Part shown: piece by piece, positions 1 through 8,484 of the stretch | Numbering within the stretch: the first letter of the stretch is position 1 | Layout: the number at the start of each line of letters is the position of its first letter | Source: JAJFFW01 sp965263375 | GTDB taxonomy: Bacteria > Pseudomonadota > Alphaproteobacteria > Caulobacterales > Parvularculaceae | Length of the DNA: 64,000 nucleotides | Assembly (NCBI GenBank): GCA_965263375.1 | Contig: OZ253669.1 | Coordinates: 1,612,001 to 1,676,000, forward strand | Direction of reading: 5' to 3' | Made by a program: the position numbers and the translations under genes | Notes under the pieces: model-generated | What the model was told of the DNA's origin: nothing | What the model saw: the letters and a program-made list of their open reading frames with translations, nothing else | The model's database searches: none

Positions 1-398
1 CCTGACCCTTTTTCGCGGACGCCTTGGCGGGCGGCGTTGATATTTTCGCCGGCGGCGCCCTCCGTTTTTGCGGCGGGCGGGGGGGAATGATCTTTGTAAA
101 GCGAGCTGGCTTCACTTGCCGGACCGCGCCGCGCCGCGCAGTGATTGATTTCAATAATCCAAAGGCGAGCGCCAATTGCAAAAGCTAGTTCGTCCGTTGG
201 GCGCGCCATAAAGCTTGGCTTTGAAATGCGTTGGGTTTGTCCGTCGCGCGTTAGGCGCATCTGACCGCCCGAAACAAACTTCGACGCAAGGCTGCGGGTC
301 TTAAAAAACCGCGCACACCATAACCACTTATCGATCCGTTGTGTCTCGCCTTCAAGGTCGACAGACGGGTTTGATTTCAGTGAAGGTCTTTCGTTCAA
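1..398 (-). CDS. S4-domain RNA-binding protein (partial, C-terminus off window)
   Basis: The frame reads RIDKWLWCARFFKTRSLA near its N-terminus, the signature of the small S4 RNA-binding domain found in Hsp15-like ribosome-associated proteins, with the later SGGQMRL segment also typical. It is followed by a Pro/Ala/Lys-rich low-complexity tail that runs off the window. The likely start is TTG at 398, 16 nt after the helicase stop; no ATG lies between, so the start is uncertain. A helicase followed by an S4 gene is a standard alphaproteobacterial order and suggests cotranscription and a shared role in RNA or ribosome handling. The RNA target is not known from sequence. Confidence 0.8.
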   Translation of the reverse strand, partial: MNERPSLKSNPSVDLEGETQRIDKWLWCARFFKTRSLASKFVSGGQMRLTRDGQTQRISKPSFMARPTDELAFAIGARLWIIEINHCAARRGPASEASSLYKDHSPPPAAKTEGAAGENINAARQGVREKGS

Positions 399-414
399 GA
401 TGTGCCGGCTTCTA

Positions 415-3400
415 CTATGGCTTATCAGTCGGTCCAGAAAGCCCGTCTTTTAAACCCGCCAGGACGGCGAAAGGTGAATCAGGGTCCGCGACCTTGCGGT
501 GCCGAGGCGCATGCCCTTCAGCGCCCTTTTTCGGCGCGTTTTTAGCCGATCCCTTGTAAGGAGAGTTTGCCCTTTGTTGATGTGCGCCGCTTTTGCCGCC
601 GTCACGGCGTGCGCCGTCGCGTCTTCCAGAATCGCGTTTGTTTCCTTTGCGATTGCCTTCTTGGCCTTTTGCGTGATTTTGCCGGTTCCCACGTGCTTGC
701 TTGTCAGCATTGCCATCTTGGTTGGCGCGTTGTTTTTGTGGCGGACGGCGAGGGGCGAAACGCCAGAGGGTGACTTCTTCCAGTTCTTCTTCGCCTATGG
801 TCTCAGGGCTCGCCTTGTCTTCTACAGCTGGCGCAATTTGTGTATCTGCTGTGGGCGCTACATTCGCTAACGGAGAAACGATCGCCGTGGGCATATTAGC
901 CGCGGGCATATTATTTGTAGGTTCGGTTGCCTGTGGTGTCGTCGGCGAAGCGCCTTCAGTGCTCGCTATATCAATCTGTGTTACGCTCGCTTGCTCGCCG
1001 CTTTGGGCGCCCTCCGGCGAGGCGGCGCTCGGCGCTTCTAAAGTCTGTGTCTCGCCAGGTGTTGCAGCATCAACTTTCGCTGGTTCTTCTTTTTTCTTTG
1101 GGCGCTTAACGACGTTCTTTTTGTAGCCTAGGGATTTTAGGATCCCCTCAAACTCTTCGCCTGAGCAACCAACAAGAGACATCATTTGCGCCGTCGCTTC
1201 AAAGCCGTCACGTCCATTCGCGTCTTTGCGATCATTACGGATTTGTCCGGCGAGCCGTTCCAGCATGTCTATACGCACAGCGCGCGCGCCGGATGGGCGA
1301 TAGCCGGAAGCATAATAATATGCATGCGGTAGATCTTCATTCACAGGAATGGAGACAAGCCCCGCTTTTGGCGGTTGGAACTCCATAGGTTTGCGGCCTG
1401 TCCAAAGCGCCCAGAGTAATGTCAATAAACGCGCCGGGCCAGGTTTTAGCAATGCTGGCATAAACAGGGTATATTCACCAAAGCGCATGCCGAGTTTGCG
1501 CAGTTTCGCGCGCTCATCTTGGCCGAGCTGTTTTAGCTCATCGCCGAAATGCACCCGCGACATGGCCCCGAAATTTTCTACGAGCCGATACGCGACCCCG
1601 CGCCCTTGCGCGGTTAGCTCGCCGCCATCGGCGGCTTCCGCCGATTGGCGCATCAGCACCATAGGGCCAAGCAACGCTTCAATCCGAACCGCTATATAAT
1701 CCTGAAGCCGGTCCATAATTCGGCCGCGCAGGGAAGGGGTAATCTTATCAAGGCCCCGCGCCGTGATCGTCGGACGCAAGGGCGTTGGCCCTTTTGTTAA
1801 TTGCGCCACCGGCGCAGACCGCCACCAAAGGCTCGCGTCATCGCGCAGTTCAAACTCTTCCGGTTTAGCATTGGCGAGCGCAGCGGACCGGGCCGCCAGC
1901 ATCGGGGTGAGCGCTTTTTCCGCCGCCAAGCGCACGCGCTTTGCGTCCGCGCCTTTTGCGCGCGGGTCGATCATAAATTCAAACCCGATCAACCGGCCTA
2001 CAAATTGACCTTCCACGATCACGTCTCCGTCGTCAGTTACCCCAGCGAGAATCGGGGTGTCGTCTTTCAGTTTCTTCAACAACACTGAGGTGCGCCGGTC
2101 AACAAATCGTTGAGTCAGTTTTTCGTGCAGTGCGTCCGATAAAGCATCTTCTATGACTCTTGTCTTATCCTGCCAATAGGGGGCGTTCTTAATCCATTGG
2201 CGATGGTTCGCTAAATACGTCCAAGTGCGCCCATGGGCAATGCGCGCTGATAGGGCGTCGATATTACCGTCAGTGCGGTTAAGGCGCTCAACTTTCGGGG
2301 CGAGCCAATCTTCTTGAATTTGGCCTTTCGCCATAAGTTGTTGATATATATCAACGATTAGACGCGCATGTTCATCATAGGAGACTTTTTGGAAATCCGG
2401 GATCTGGCAGACATCCCACAGAATTTTAAGCGCCGCGCCCCCCGTGGCGAGGTTTTTCACTTCTTCCATCCGAGATAGCCGCAACAGCGCTTCTTCATCA
2501 TCCCCGGGCCGGGCGCGATGAAGTTCTGTGCGCGGCGAGGCGGTTGAGAGCGAATTGATAAGCGCAGGCAGTGAGGCAAATTCTAACCGCTCCGAACGCC
2601 ATTGCAGGGCGTGCAGCGGGTCGAAACGATGATTTTCAATGGCCTCGATCGTTTCTTCATCAAAAATGGGGCAGTCAGCGGTGACGCCAAAGGTTCCATC
2701 TCGCAAGTGCCGCCCGGCGCGGCCAGCGATCTGCGCCGTCTCATCATTTCTGAGCGTCCTAAATCCGCGACCATCAAACTTTTTATGGGCGGCAAAGGCG
2801 ACATGGTCGATATCCATATTCAGACCAAGGCCTATCGCGTCCGTCGCGACGAGATAATCAACTTCGCCAGACTGGTAGAGTTCAGCTTGGGCGTTGCGGG
2901 TTCTGGGGGACAAAGCGCCAAGCACAACCGCCGCGCCGCCGCGCTGGCGGCGGATCAGCTCCGCCACCGCATAGACCGTGTCGGCTGAGAACGCGACCAC
3001 CGCGCTGCGCCGAGGCAGGCGGGTGACTTTCTTCGGCCCCGCATAAGAAAGCACGGACAAACGCTCGCGCGTGACGAAATTGATGTCCGGGAATAGGCGC
3101 TTAAGGAGGGGGCGCATCGTTTCGGAACCTAAGAATACCGTCTCGGCCATCCCCCGCGCATGGAGGAGGCGAGAGGTAAAGATCCGTCCCCGCTCTAAAT
3201 CTCCGGCGAGCTGAATTTCATCGATAGCAAGGAACGCAACCTGGCGCTCAAGCGGCATCGCCTCAACCGTGCAGACCCAATAGCTCGGTGATTTGGGGAT
3301 GATCTTTTCTTCGCCGGTGACCAGCGCCACCTCCCGCGCGGAACGGCGCGCGACGAGCTTGTCATAGACTTCGCGCGCAAGTAGCCGCAGGGGCAGGCCG

Positions 3401-3552
3401 ATCATTCCCGTCGGATGAGACAGCAGCCGCTCAATCGCGTAATAGGTCTTGCCCGTATTGGTCGGCCCCAAGACCGCCGTCAGCGCGCCGCCATCTTTTC
3501 GGCGGGGCAGTTCGCTTTGATACATATGAGACTGGATTTGAGGCGGCGACAT
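415..3552 (-). CDS. Suv3-like DEAD/DEAH-box RNA helicase with basic C-terminal tail
   Basis: A 1045-residue superfamily 2 helicase. The Walker A motif GPTNTGKT lies at about residues 30-37 and the Walker B/DEAH-type motif DEIQ at about 111; the RAGRAGR motif VI is at about 277. This matches the bacterial relatives of mitochondrial Suv3. The last 200 residues are first acidic/Ala-Thr-Pro-rich and then strongly basic (runs of R, K, G, Q, N), which looks like a disordered RNA-binding extension. The ATG at 3552 opens a frame that reaches the motifs at once. It is followed 16 nt later by the S4-domain gene. The probable role is RNA unwinding or turnover; the substrate is inferred, not seen. Confidence 0.88.
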   Translation of the reverse strand: MSPPQIQSHMYQSELPRRKDGGALTAVLGPTNTGKTYYAIERLLSHPTGMIGLPLRLLAREVYDKLVARRSAREVALVTGEEKIIPKSPSYWVCTVEAMPLERQVAFLAIDEIQLAGDLERGRIFTSRLLHARGMAETVFLGSETMRPLLKRLFPDINFVTRERLSVLSYAGPKKVTRLPRRSAVVAFSADTVYAVAELIRRQRGGAAVVLGALSPRTRNAQAELYQSGEVDYLVATDAIGLGLNMDIDHVAFAAHKKFDGRGFRTLRNDETAQIAGRAGRHLRDGTFGVTADCPIFDEETIEAIENHRFDPLHALQWRSERLEFASLPALINSLSTASPRTELHRARPGDDEEALLRLSRMEEVKNLATGGAALKILWDVCQIPDFQKVSYDEHARLIVDIYQQLMAKGQIQEDWLAPKVERLNRTDGNIDALSARIAHGRTWTYLANHRQWIKNAPYWQDKTRVIEDALSDALHEKLTQRFVDRRTSVLLKKLKDDTPILAGVTDDGDVIVEGQFVGRLIGFEFMIDPRAKGADAKRVRLAAEKALTPMLAARSAALANAKPEEFELRDDASLWWRSAPVAQLTKGPTPLRPTITARGLDKITPSLRGRIMDRLQDYIAVRIEALLGPMVLMRQSAEAADGGELTAQGRGVAYRLVENFGAMSRVHFGDELKQLGQDERAKLRKLGMRFGEYTLFMPALLKPGPARLLTLLWALWTGRKPMEFQPPKAGLVSIPVNEDLPHAYYYASGYRPSGARAVRIDMLERLAGQIRNDRKDANGRDGFEATAQMMSLVGCSGEEFEGILKSLGYKKNVVKRPKKKEEPAKVDAATPGETQTLEAPSAASPEGAQSGEQASVTQIDIASTEGASPTTPQATEPTNNMPAANMPTAIVSPLANVAPTADTQIAPAVEDKASPETIGEEELEEVTLWRFAPRRPPQKQRANQDGNADKQARGNRQNHAKGQEGNRKGNKRDSGRRDGARRDGGKSGAHQQRANSPYKGSAKNAPKKGAEGHAPRHRKVADPDSPFAVLAGLKDGLSGPTDKP

Positions 3553-3973
3553 AACCCCTTAAACTGACGGCGCGCTGACCAAAAGGTCAAGGGGGAGCGT
3601 TATGGATGGGACGCACCTGAGATGAATGGCTTAGGCGCAATGGATGAAGCGCTTGTTGGAAAAAAAAATCAGACCTGTTTCCACCCTTCGAGGCTTTTGC
3701 CTTGCAAAAGCACCTCAGGGTGAGGGGCAGTGTGCGTTGAAGCTTAGTTTATTCCTCATCCTGAGGTGGCCAGCTTGCTGGCCCTCGAAGGATGGAGATA
3801 GGCAACTTGTTTCAATCGATCTTCCCCACTTGTGGGGGAAGTGGCCCGCTGGGCCGAAGGGGGGAATGCATCAGATTGATAGAATATAAAGGGAGCGGTT
3901 ACACCCCCTCTGCCTCACTAGCGTTCGGCGCCTCCCCCATAAATGGGGGAGGAAATCCGAGAGTTCAGCGAAT
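3553..3973. repeat. Intergenic gap holding repeat copy 1 (3721-3952)
   Basis: No gene is evident between the helicase and the SIMPL lipoprotein. Positions 3721-3952 are a near-duplicate, in the same orientation, of 4848-5080 on the other side of the lipoprotein gene. The element contains three hairpin-forming blocks: CCTGAGG...CCTCGAAGG with an inner GGCCAGC/GCTGGCC, a CCCCAC/GTGGGG pair, and CCTCCCCCAT/ATGGGGGAGG. The first block resembles the CATCCTGAGG-type palindromes common between genes in Alphaproteobacteria. A related half-site (CCTTCGAGG...CACCTCAGGG) lies just before it at 3686-3720. Confidence 0.85.
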
Positions 3974-4723
3974 TTAGTTTATCTTAAACGCAGCAACGAC
4001 TTCCGCGGAAACTTCGATAGGTTGCGGGTCGAGGTGGAGCTCTGTATCCGGCATACGGTCTTGCGCATCAATTGCAGGTGCTGGGCTCCCTGCAATGAAT
4101 GGACGGGCACCATCTCGCCAACCATCAGAAAAACCTTGACCATATTGAATCCTAGATAAACCTGAGATTGTTGTTCCTGATGCTGATGCAAGTTTCTCAG
4201 CTTTAGCGCGCGCATCTTTTAGTGCGGAAGCAATCGCTTGTTCTCGCGCGTCTTCATATGTTGTGACCTTGTATCCTGCAAGGTTTACTTGTTCGGCGCC
4301 GAGCTCTGAAAGTAAAGAAAGAATGTTTCCGGATTGATTGGCCGGAGAACCAATGACCGAAATTGAGATAGTTGAAAAATAACCTTCGACGTTACAGGCT
4401 TCTTCGTCAGAATACCGCCTAAGTTCTTTGCATTCGGCATTATATTTTGGACTCACCGATACCGTTGACGGATCGACTTCTAAGTGCGTGAGACCTTTGA
4501 GTTTCGGCGTTTCTTCACGGATGAGAGTAAGTTTGGCTGAGATATCTTTAAGGACTTGTTCGCTAGTGTCTCCCCGACTTGCTAGGGATGCTCTAACGTT
4601 AAACTGATCCGGCTCGACTTTAATTTTCGCTTTGCCATCAACAACAATGTGAGATTCTTCAAGTTGTGGCAGGCATGCGGCGAGCGGTAATGCGAGAATG
4701 ATTGCTAAGATAATGCGCGGCAT
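3974..4723 (-). CDS. SIMPL-domain (DUF541) lipoprotein
   Basis: A 249-residue exported protein. The N-terminus is a hydrophobic signal ending in the lipobox LAAC (Cys17), so the mature protein is probably membrane-anchored. The body, with a VDGKAKIKVEPDQFNVRAS opening and a C-terminal stretch of DAREQAIASALKDARAKAEKLA, is characteristic of the SIMPL/DUF541 family, a periplasmic or outer-membrane fold of unclear function linked in some bacteria to stress tolerance. The gene stands alone between two copies of a roughly 230-bp intergenic repeat, so it could have moved or duplicated as a unit with them. No partner gene is adjacent. Confidence 0.85.
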   Translation of the reverse strand: MPRIILAIILALPLAACLPQLEESHIVVDGKAKIKVEPDQFNVRASLASRGDTSEQVLKDISAKLTLIREETPKLKGLTHLEVDPSTVSVSPKYNAECKELRRYSDEEACNVEGYFSTISISVIGSPANQSGNILSLLSELGAEQVNLAGYKVTTYEDAREQAIASALKDARAKAEKLASASGTTISGLSRIQYGQGFSDGWRDGARPFIAGSPAPAIDAQDRMPDTELHLDPQPIEVSAEVVAAFKIN

Positions 4724-5121
4724 CGTCTCCCCCTATAAGTTGCGTGGAAACTAAAGGTTCCAACGGTCATTTCTATGCTTGCTAAAGTAACAGAGAGGGC
4801 AGGCAAGTTCCACCTTTTAAGGTTTGCCTGAAGCGATCATTTCAAGGTGAGGTGCAGTTGTGTTGAAGCTTGGTTTATTCCTCATCCTGAGGTGGCCAGC
4901 TTGCTGGCCCTCGAAGGATGGAGATAGGCAACTTGTTTCAATCAATCTTCCCACTTGTGGGGGAAGTGGCCCGCAGGGCCGAAGGGGGAATGCATCAGAT
5001 TGATTGAATATAGAGGGACCGGTTACACCCCCTCCGCCTCACTAGCGTTCGGCGCCTCCCCCCATTTATGGGGGAGGGAAGTGAGACGCCTCTAAAGAGT
5101 TTTTCGTATTGAAAAAGCGCC
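4724..5121. repeat. Intergenic gap holding repeat copy 2 (4848-5080)
   Basis: Second copy of the element at 3721-3952, same orientation, with only scattered substitutions and short indels. It has the same order of three palindromic blocks and the same intervening text such as GAAGCTTGGTTTATTCC and CACTAGCGTTCGGCGCC. There is no open frame or promoter that I can support in the gap. Confidence 0.85.
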
Positions 5122-5988
5122 CTAAACCCGGCCCTTGGCGTATTCAGCGAACGCTGCGCCGAATTCTTCGTTTTGAAGGCCTAAGTCGAGGTTTGCTTTC
5201 AGCCAGCCGACTTTCGAGCCGCAATCGTGGATCACGCCTTCGCACACACAGGCGTGGAAGGTTTGTTCCGTATTCAGCTTATTCATAGAATCGGTGAGCT
5301 GAATTTCGCCGCCGGCGCCGCGTTCTTGTGTTTCGAGGAGGGAGAAAATCTCCGGCTGCAGAATATAGCGGCCAATAATACGGAAATTTGATGGCGCATC
5401 TTCAGGCGCAGGTTTTTCAACCATGCCGGTCATTTCAATAAGATTGCCGTTTTGTGCTTTTGGCGCAATCACGCCGTATTTAGAGGTTTCCTCGCGCGGG
5501 ACTTCCTCAACCGCCACCATATTGCCGCCGGTTTCATTATAGGCGTCGACCATCTGTTTTAGAAAACCCGGTTTGCTCGGAACAATCTCATCAGGCAGGG
5601 AGACCGCGAAAGGTTCATCCCCGACAATCGCGCGGGCGCACCATACTGCGTGGCCAAGGCCCAATGGCGCTTGCTGACGGGTATAAGATATGTCGCCAGC
5701 TTGCGGCAGGGCGCCGACAATATCGTCTAAAATCGCCGTTTTGTTTTTCGCTTTTAAGGTTGCTTCTAATTCGAACGCATGGTCGAAATATTCTTCGATC
5801 GCGCCTTTGCCGCGGCCTGTCACAAGAATGACATGTTCAATGCCCGCCTCACGCGCTTCATTGACCACATAGTCGATCAGCGGACGATCAACGACGGGCA
5901 ACAATTCCTTTGGGATGGACTTTGTGGCTGGCAAAACGCGGGTGCCAAGACCAGCAACAGGAATAACGACTTTTTTGATCGGTTTCAT
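5122..5988 (-). CDS. galU: UTP-glucose-1-phosphate uridylyltransferase
   Basis: A 288-residue nucleotidyltransferase making UDP-glucose from UTP and glucose 1-phosphate for polysaccharide and glycolipid synthesis. The N-terminal motif VAGLGTRVLPATKSIPKE (about residues 11-28) is the bacterial GalU nucleotide-binding loop. KELLPVVDRPLIDYVV, a central GHAVWCAR and a later EKPAPEDAPSN follow in the expected order. Length is normal for the family. It is transcribed alone, with the repeat element downstream. Assignment is secure; GalF-type regulatory paralogues are not expected here. Confidence 0.95.
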   Translation of the reverse strand: MKPIKKVVIPVAGLGTRVLPATKSIPKELLPVVDRPLIDYVVNEAREAGIEHVILVTGRGKGAIEEYFDHAFELEATLKAKNKTAILDDIVGALPQAGDISYTRQQAPLGLGHAVWCARAIVGDEPFAVSLPDEIVPSKPGFLKQMVDAYNETGGNMVAVEEVPREETSKYGVIAPKAQNGNLIEMTGMVEKPAPEDAPSNFRIIGRYILQPEIFSLLETQERGAGGEIQLTDSMNKLNTEQTFHACVCEGVIHDCGSKVGWLKANLDLGLQNEEFGAAFAEYAKGRV

Positions 5989-6124
5989 TTGAGAACCCCT
6001 ATGCGCGAATATGTTTTTTTGACTTTAATGCAAGGATCGGCCCAAGGCTGCGCGACGATTTGCAGCTGATGGTTGAAATTAGTGTTTCAAATTGGCGCGC
6101 GTAATCTTTGCCGCCTTAATATGT

Positions 6125-7465
6125 TTATTCCGGCACCTTGTTAATTGGACTAACGCCAAGGTCAAGCTCGGTTCCGATGGGTTCTAAGCTTCGTGCGGCT
6201 TCCGCAATAATGGGGCGTGCTTTGCCGAGGCGCCGCGCCGCGTCTTGACGAAGGTCATGGTAAAACAAATTAAAGTGTTGGTTTTTCCAATGGGCGCCAA
6301 ACCAATGGCGACGCCGTAGATAGCTCTGGGAAGGTTTATCAATCAGCAATATGCCATCGTCGCATTGTGCGCCGAGCGCATGGGCAATCGCTGGCGGTGT
6401 TTGGCGAAGGCCGAGACCTGTCGCGGATGCGGCCCCGATATGCTTGTCTGCGCTCATATAGGTTTCATCGTTGCGCCAACTTAATGGGTTTATGCAGAGT
6501 GATTTGCTGCTTGCGGCTAGATTTGTCTTAGGGACAATGCGGCCCTCATTATTCCACATCAGTGTTCGCTGGCGCAGCCGCTCTATGTCGGCTTTGAACG
6601 AAGCCTCGCGCGCAGCGAAACCGATGACACATCTTATTTGATTAGGGTCAGTGCAAGGGGGCGTTTTTTGCCCTTCTTCCATAAAAAAGCCCATGGATGT
6701 GGCGTGGTCGATGACATAAGCGGCGGCGAGGCGGTCATTTAACTTTGGATCTGTTTGAAAATATTTTTGCAAAAGGCCAAGAACGTAAAGCCCGCCTTGA
6801 CCATAGCCAACGAGGATAATCGGTTGAGCCCGGTCATCGGCTTCTTGGAGAAACTCTTTGAAAGCGGCGTTTACATCTTCAAAAGCGGTTTCGTGAGCGG
6901 CGACCCCGTCATATTTCATCGTGAAAAAAGAAAACAGCGTTGCCTGACGATAATATGGCGCATAAATATGGCCCATTGACTTAAAGGGACCCAGTTCGTT
7001 CGGCGCGGCGATGGTTTTTAATATCTCAGTCGCTTTTTCATCTGTATAAGGCGCATTCCAGCCTTGCCTGCTGTAATATGTTCCTCCATGAACATAAAAA
7101 ATCGCCGCTTTAGGCGCGGATGATGCTGAGGGCGGCGCGTCTGGGCTCGCTTCGGGGCGCATAAACCATGCGCTCCTATCCGTATAGTTTGGGGGCGGCG
7201 GTGTCGGGCTCGTTTGAAAGGGGGTGCGTGGTTTAACGGCGAACCGCGTCACATTGTCTTGAAAAACAATTAACGTAATGGTCGCTAGAATGCTGGTCAG
7301 AACAAAGGCTAGTATAATAGGCAAGCGCCAGACATGATTGCCTATACGTTTTGCAGGGCGCCTTTTTGACGGTGGGTTGCTGGGCTGGCCTTGCCCAGTA
7401 GGCGGTTCGTCATCATCTACGCCTTTTGCGGTCATAATCCGCACCTTTTGTTGCGTTAAGCCCAA
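6125..7465 (-). CDS. DUF3089 alpha/beta-hydrolase-like protein, nucleophile Ser absent
   Basis: A 446-residue protein with one N-terminal membrane span (about residues 48-70) and an outside domain. The blocks FYVHGGTYYSRQGWNAPY, YAPYYRQATLF and a strand followed by GYGQGGLYVLGLL fit the DUF3089 alpha/beta-hydrolase family. In that family the elbow normally reads G-H-S-Q-G; here it is G-Y-G-Q-G, so the expected catalytic Ser is Gly. The protein may therefore be a pseudoenzyme or use another residue. ATG at 7465 gives a short upstream region before the cytosolic tail; the ATG ten codons downstream (MTAKGVDD) is an alternative. Function is unknown. Confidence 0.75.
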   Translation of the reverse strand: MGLTQQKVRIMTAKGVDDDEPPTGQGQPSNPPSKRRPAKRIGNHVWRLPIILAFVLTSILATITLIVFQDNVTRFAVKPRTPFQTSPTPPPPNYTDRSAWFMRPEASPDAPPSASSAPKAAIFYVHGGTYYSRQGWNAPYTDEKATEILKTIAAPNELGPFKSMGHIYAPYYRQATLFSFFTMKYDGVAAHETAFEDVNAAFKEFLQEADDRAQPIILVGYGQGGLYVLGLLQKYFQTDPKLNDRLAAAYVIDHATSMGFFMEEGQKTPPCTDPNQIRCVIGFAAREASFKADIERLRQRTLMWNNEGRIVPKTNLAASSKSLCINPLSWRNDETYMSADKHIGAASATGLGLRQTPPAIAHALGAQCDDGILLIDKPSQSYLRRRHWFGAHWKNQHFNLFYHDLRQDAARRLGKARPIIAEAARSLEPIGTELDLGVSPINKVPE

Positions 7466-7649
7466 TTTAACGGGCTGGAACCTTGATGATCGGTTATATC
7501 ACTAGTGTTAAGGTGAAACTGTGACGTTGGGAATGCGCCTGTTGATAATTTCGTGAGTATTTCTTCATAAGATCAAGACACTATATAATTTAAGAATTAT
7601 TGCGCGTGGCGCATCTGATTGTACGGTTAAACCCTAAGAAGGTTTGGAT

Positions 7650-8483
7650 ATGAACGCTCGGCCAACTGGCGGACATAAAGGCGACAAAGGCGCTGGCGCT
7701 GATGCGCCGCTGATAAAACCACCTAAGCAAAGCTTATTTGCTTCATTACGCTCCAGTTTTCTGGCGGGTATTGTGGTCGCTGCGCCAATCGGAATCACGG
7801 TGGCGATTGTATATTGGTTTGTCACTGGCCCCATGGCCAAGCTGGATAGCTTTGTAAAACAATTGCTTCCAAACCTTGGCGACGAAAAAATTGAAACAAT
7901 CCTTCAGGTGATCCCTGGGGTCGGGGTTCTGGCCGCCATTATTGCGTTAGTGATTTTAGGGGCCTTGGCCAAAAATTTCATTGGCCGCAGTTTTATTCAT
8001 GCGGGGGAAAATATCCTCGATTCTATGCCGGTGGTGCGTAATCTCTATCGGTTTTTTAAAAATGTCTTCGAAACGGCGCTGCAGCAGTCGGAACGATCAT
8101 TTCAGGAGGTTGTGCTCGTTCAATACCCACGCGAAGGACTATGGGTGATGGCTTTTGTCGTCGGCGCGGCGAAGGGTGAAGTACCGGCTAAACTCGACGA
8201 TCAAGGCGAAAACCTAACGGCGATCTTTATACCAACGGTGCCGAACCCTACTTCTGGTTTTTTAATCTTTGTTCCCCGGTCTGAATTGCGCGGACTTAGT
8301 ATGTCTGTTGAAGACGCTGCGAAGGTGATCTTTTCTTTGGGGCTTGTCGCGCCAGAATATACAGATCCTGATAAGGCGGTTGAAGCTCTTGAAGAAACCG
8401 CATCAAAACTCGCGGAAGAAAACGAAGAGCCAAAAAAGCGCCTATTTGGCGGGTTTGGCGGCGATAAGCGCAAAGCGTCTTAA
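7650..8483 (+). CDS. DUF502 membrane protein
   Basis: A 277-residue integral membrane protein. Two hydrophobic segments lie near residues 38-60 and 90-115, followed by a soluble domain that contains the family-typical SMPVVRNLYRFFKNVFET and VPNPTSGFLIFVPRSEL blocks. The C-terminus is rich in Glu, Lys and Gly. I place the start at ATG 7650 because AAGAAGG sits seven bases upstream; a TTG at 7644 would add two residues but has poorer spacing. It converges with recG, whose stop lies immediately after. The family has no settled biochemical role. Confidence 0.88.
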   Translation: MNARPTGGHKGDKGAGADAPLIKPPKQSLFASLRSSFLAGIVVAAPIGITVAIVYWFVTGPMAKLDSFVKQLLPNLGDEKIETILQVIPGVGVLAAIIALVILGALAKNFIGRSFIHAGENILDSMPVVRNLYRFFKNVFETALQQSERSFQEVVLVQYPREGLWVMAFVVGAAKGEVPAKLDDQGENLTAIFIPTVPNPTSGFLIFVPRSELRGLSMSVEDAAKVIFSLGLVAPEYTDPDKAVEALEETASKLAEENEEPKKRLFGGFGGDKRKAS

Positions 8484-8484
8484 G

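Noticed and set aside
450..1126. Several plus- and minus-strand frames across the helicase tail
   Set aside because: They follow the low-complexity basic tail of the minus-strand helicase; they lack ribosome sites and family motifs, and the helicase frame is continuous.
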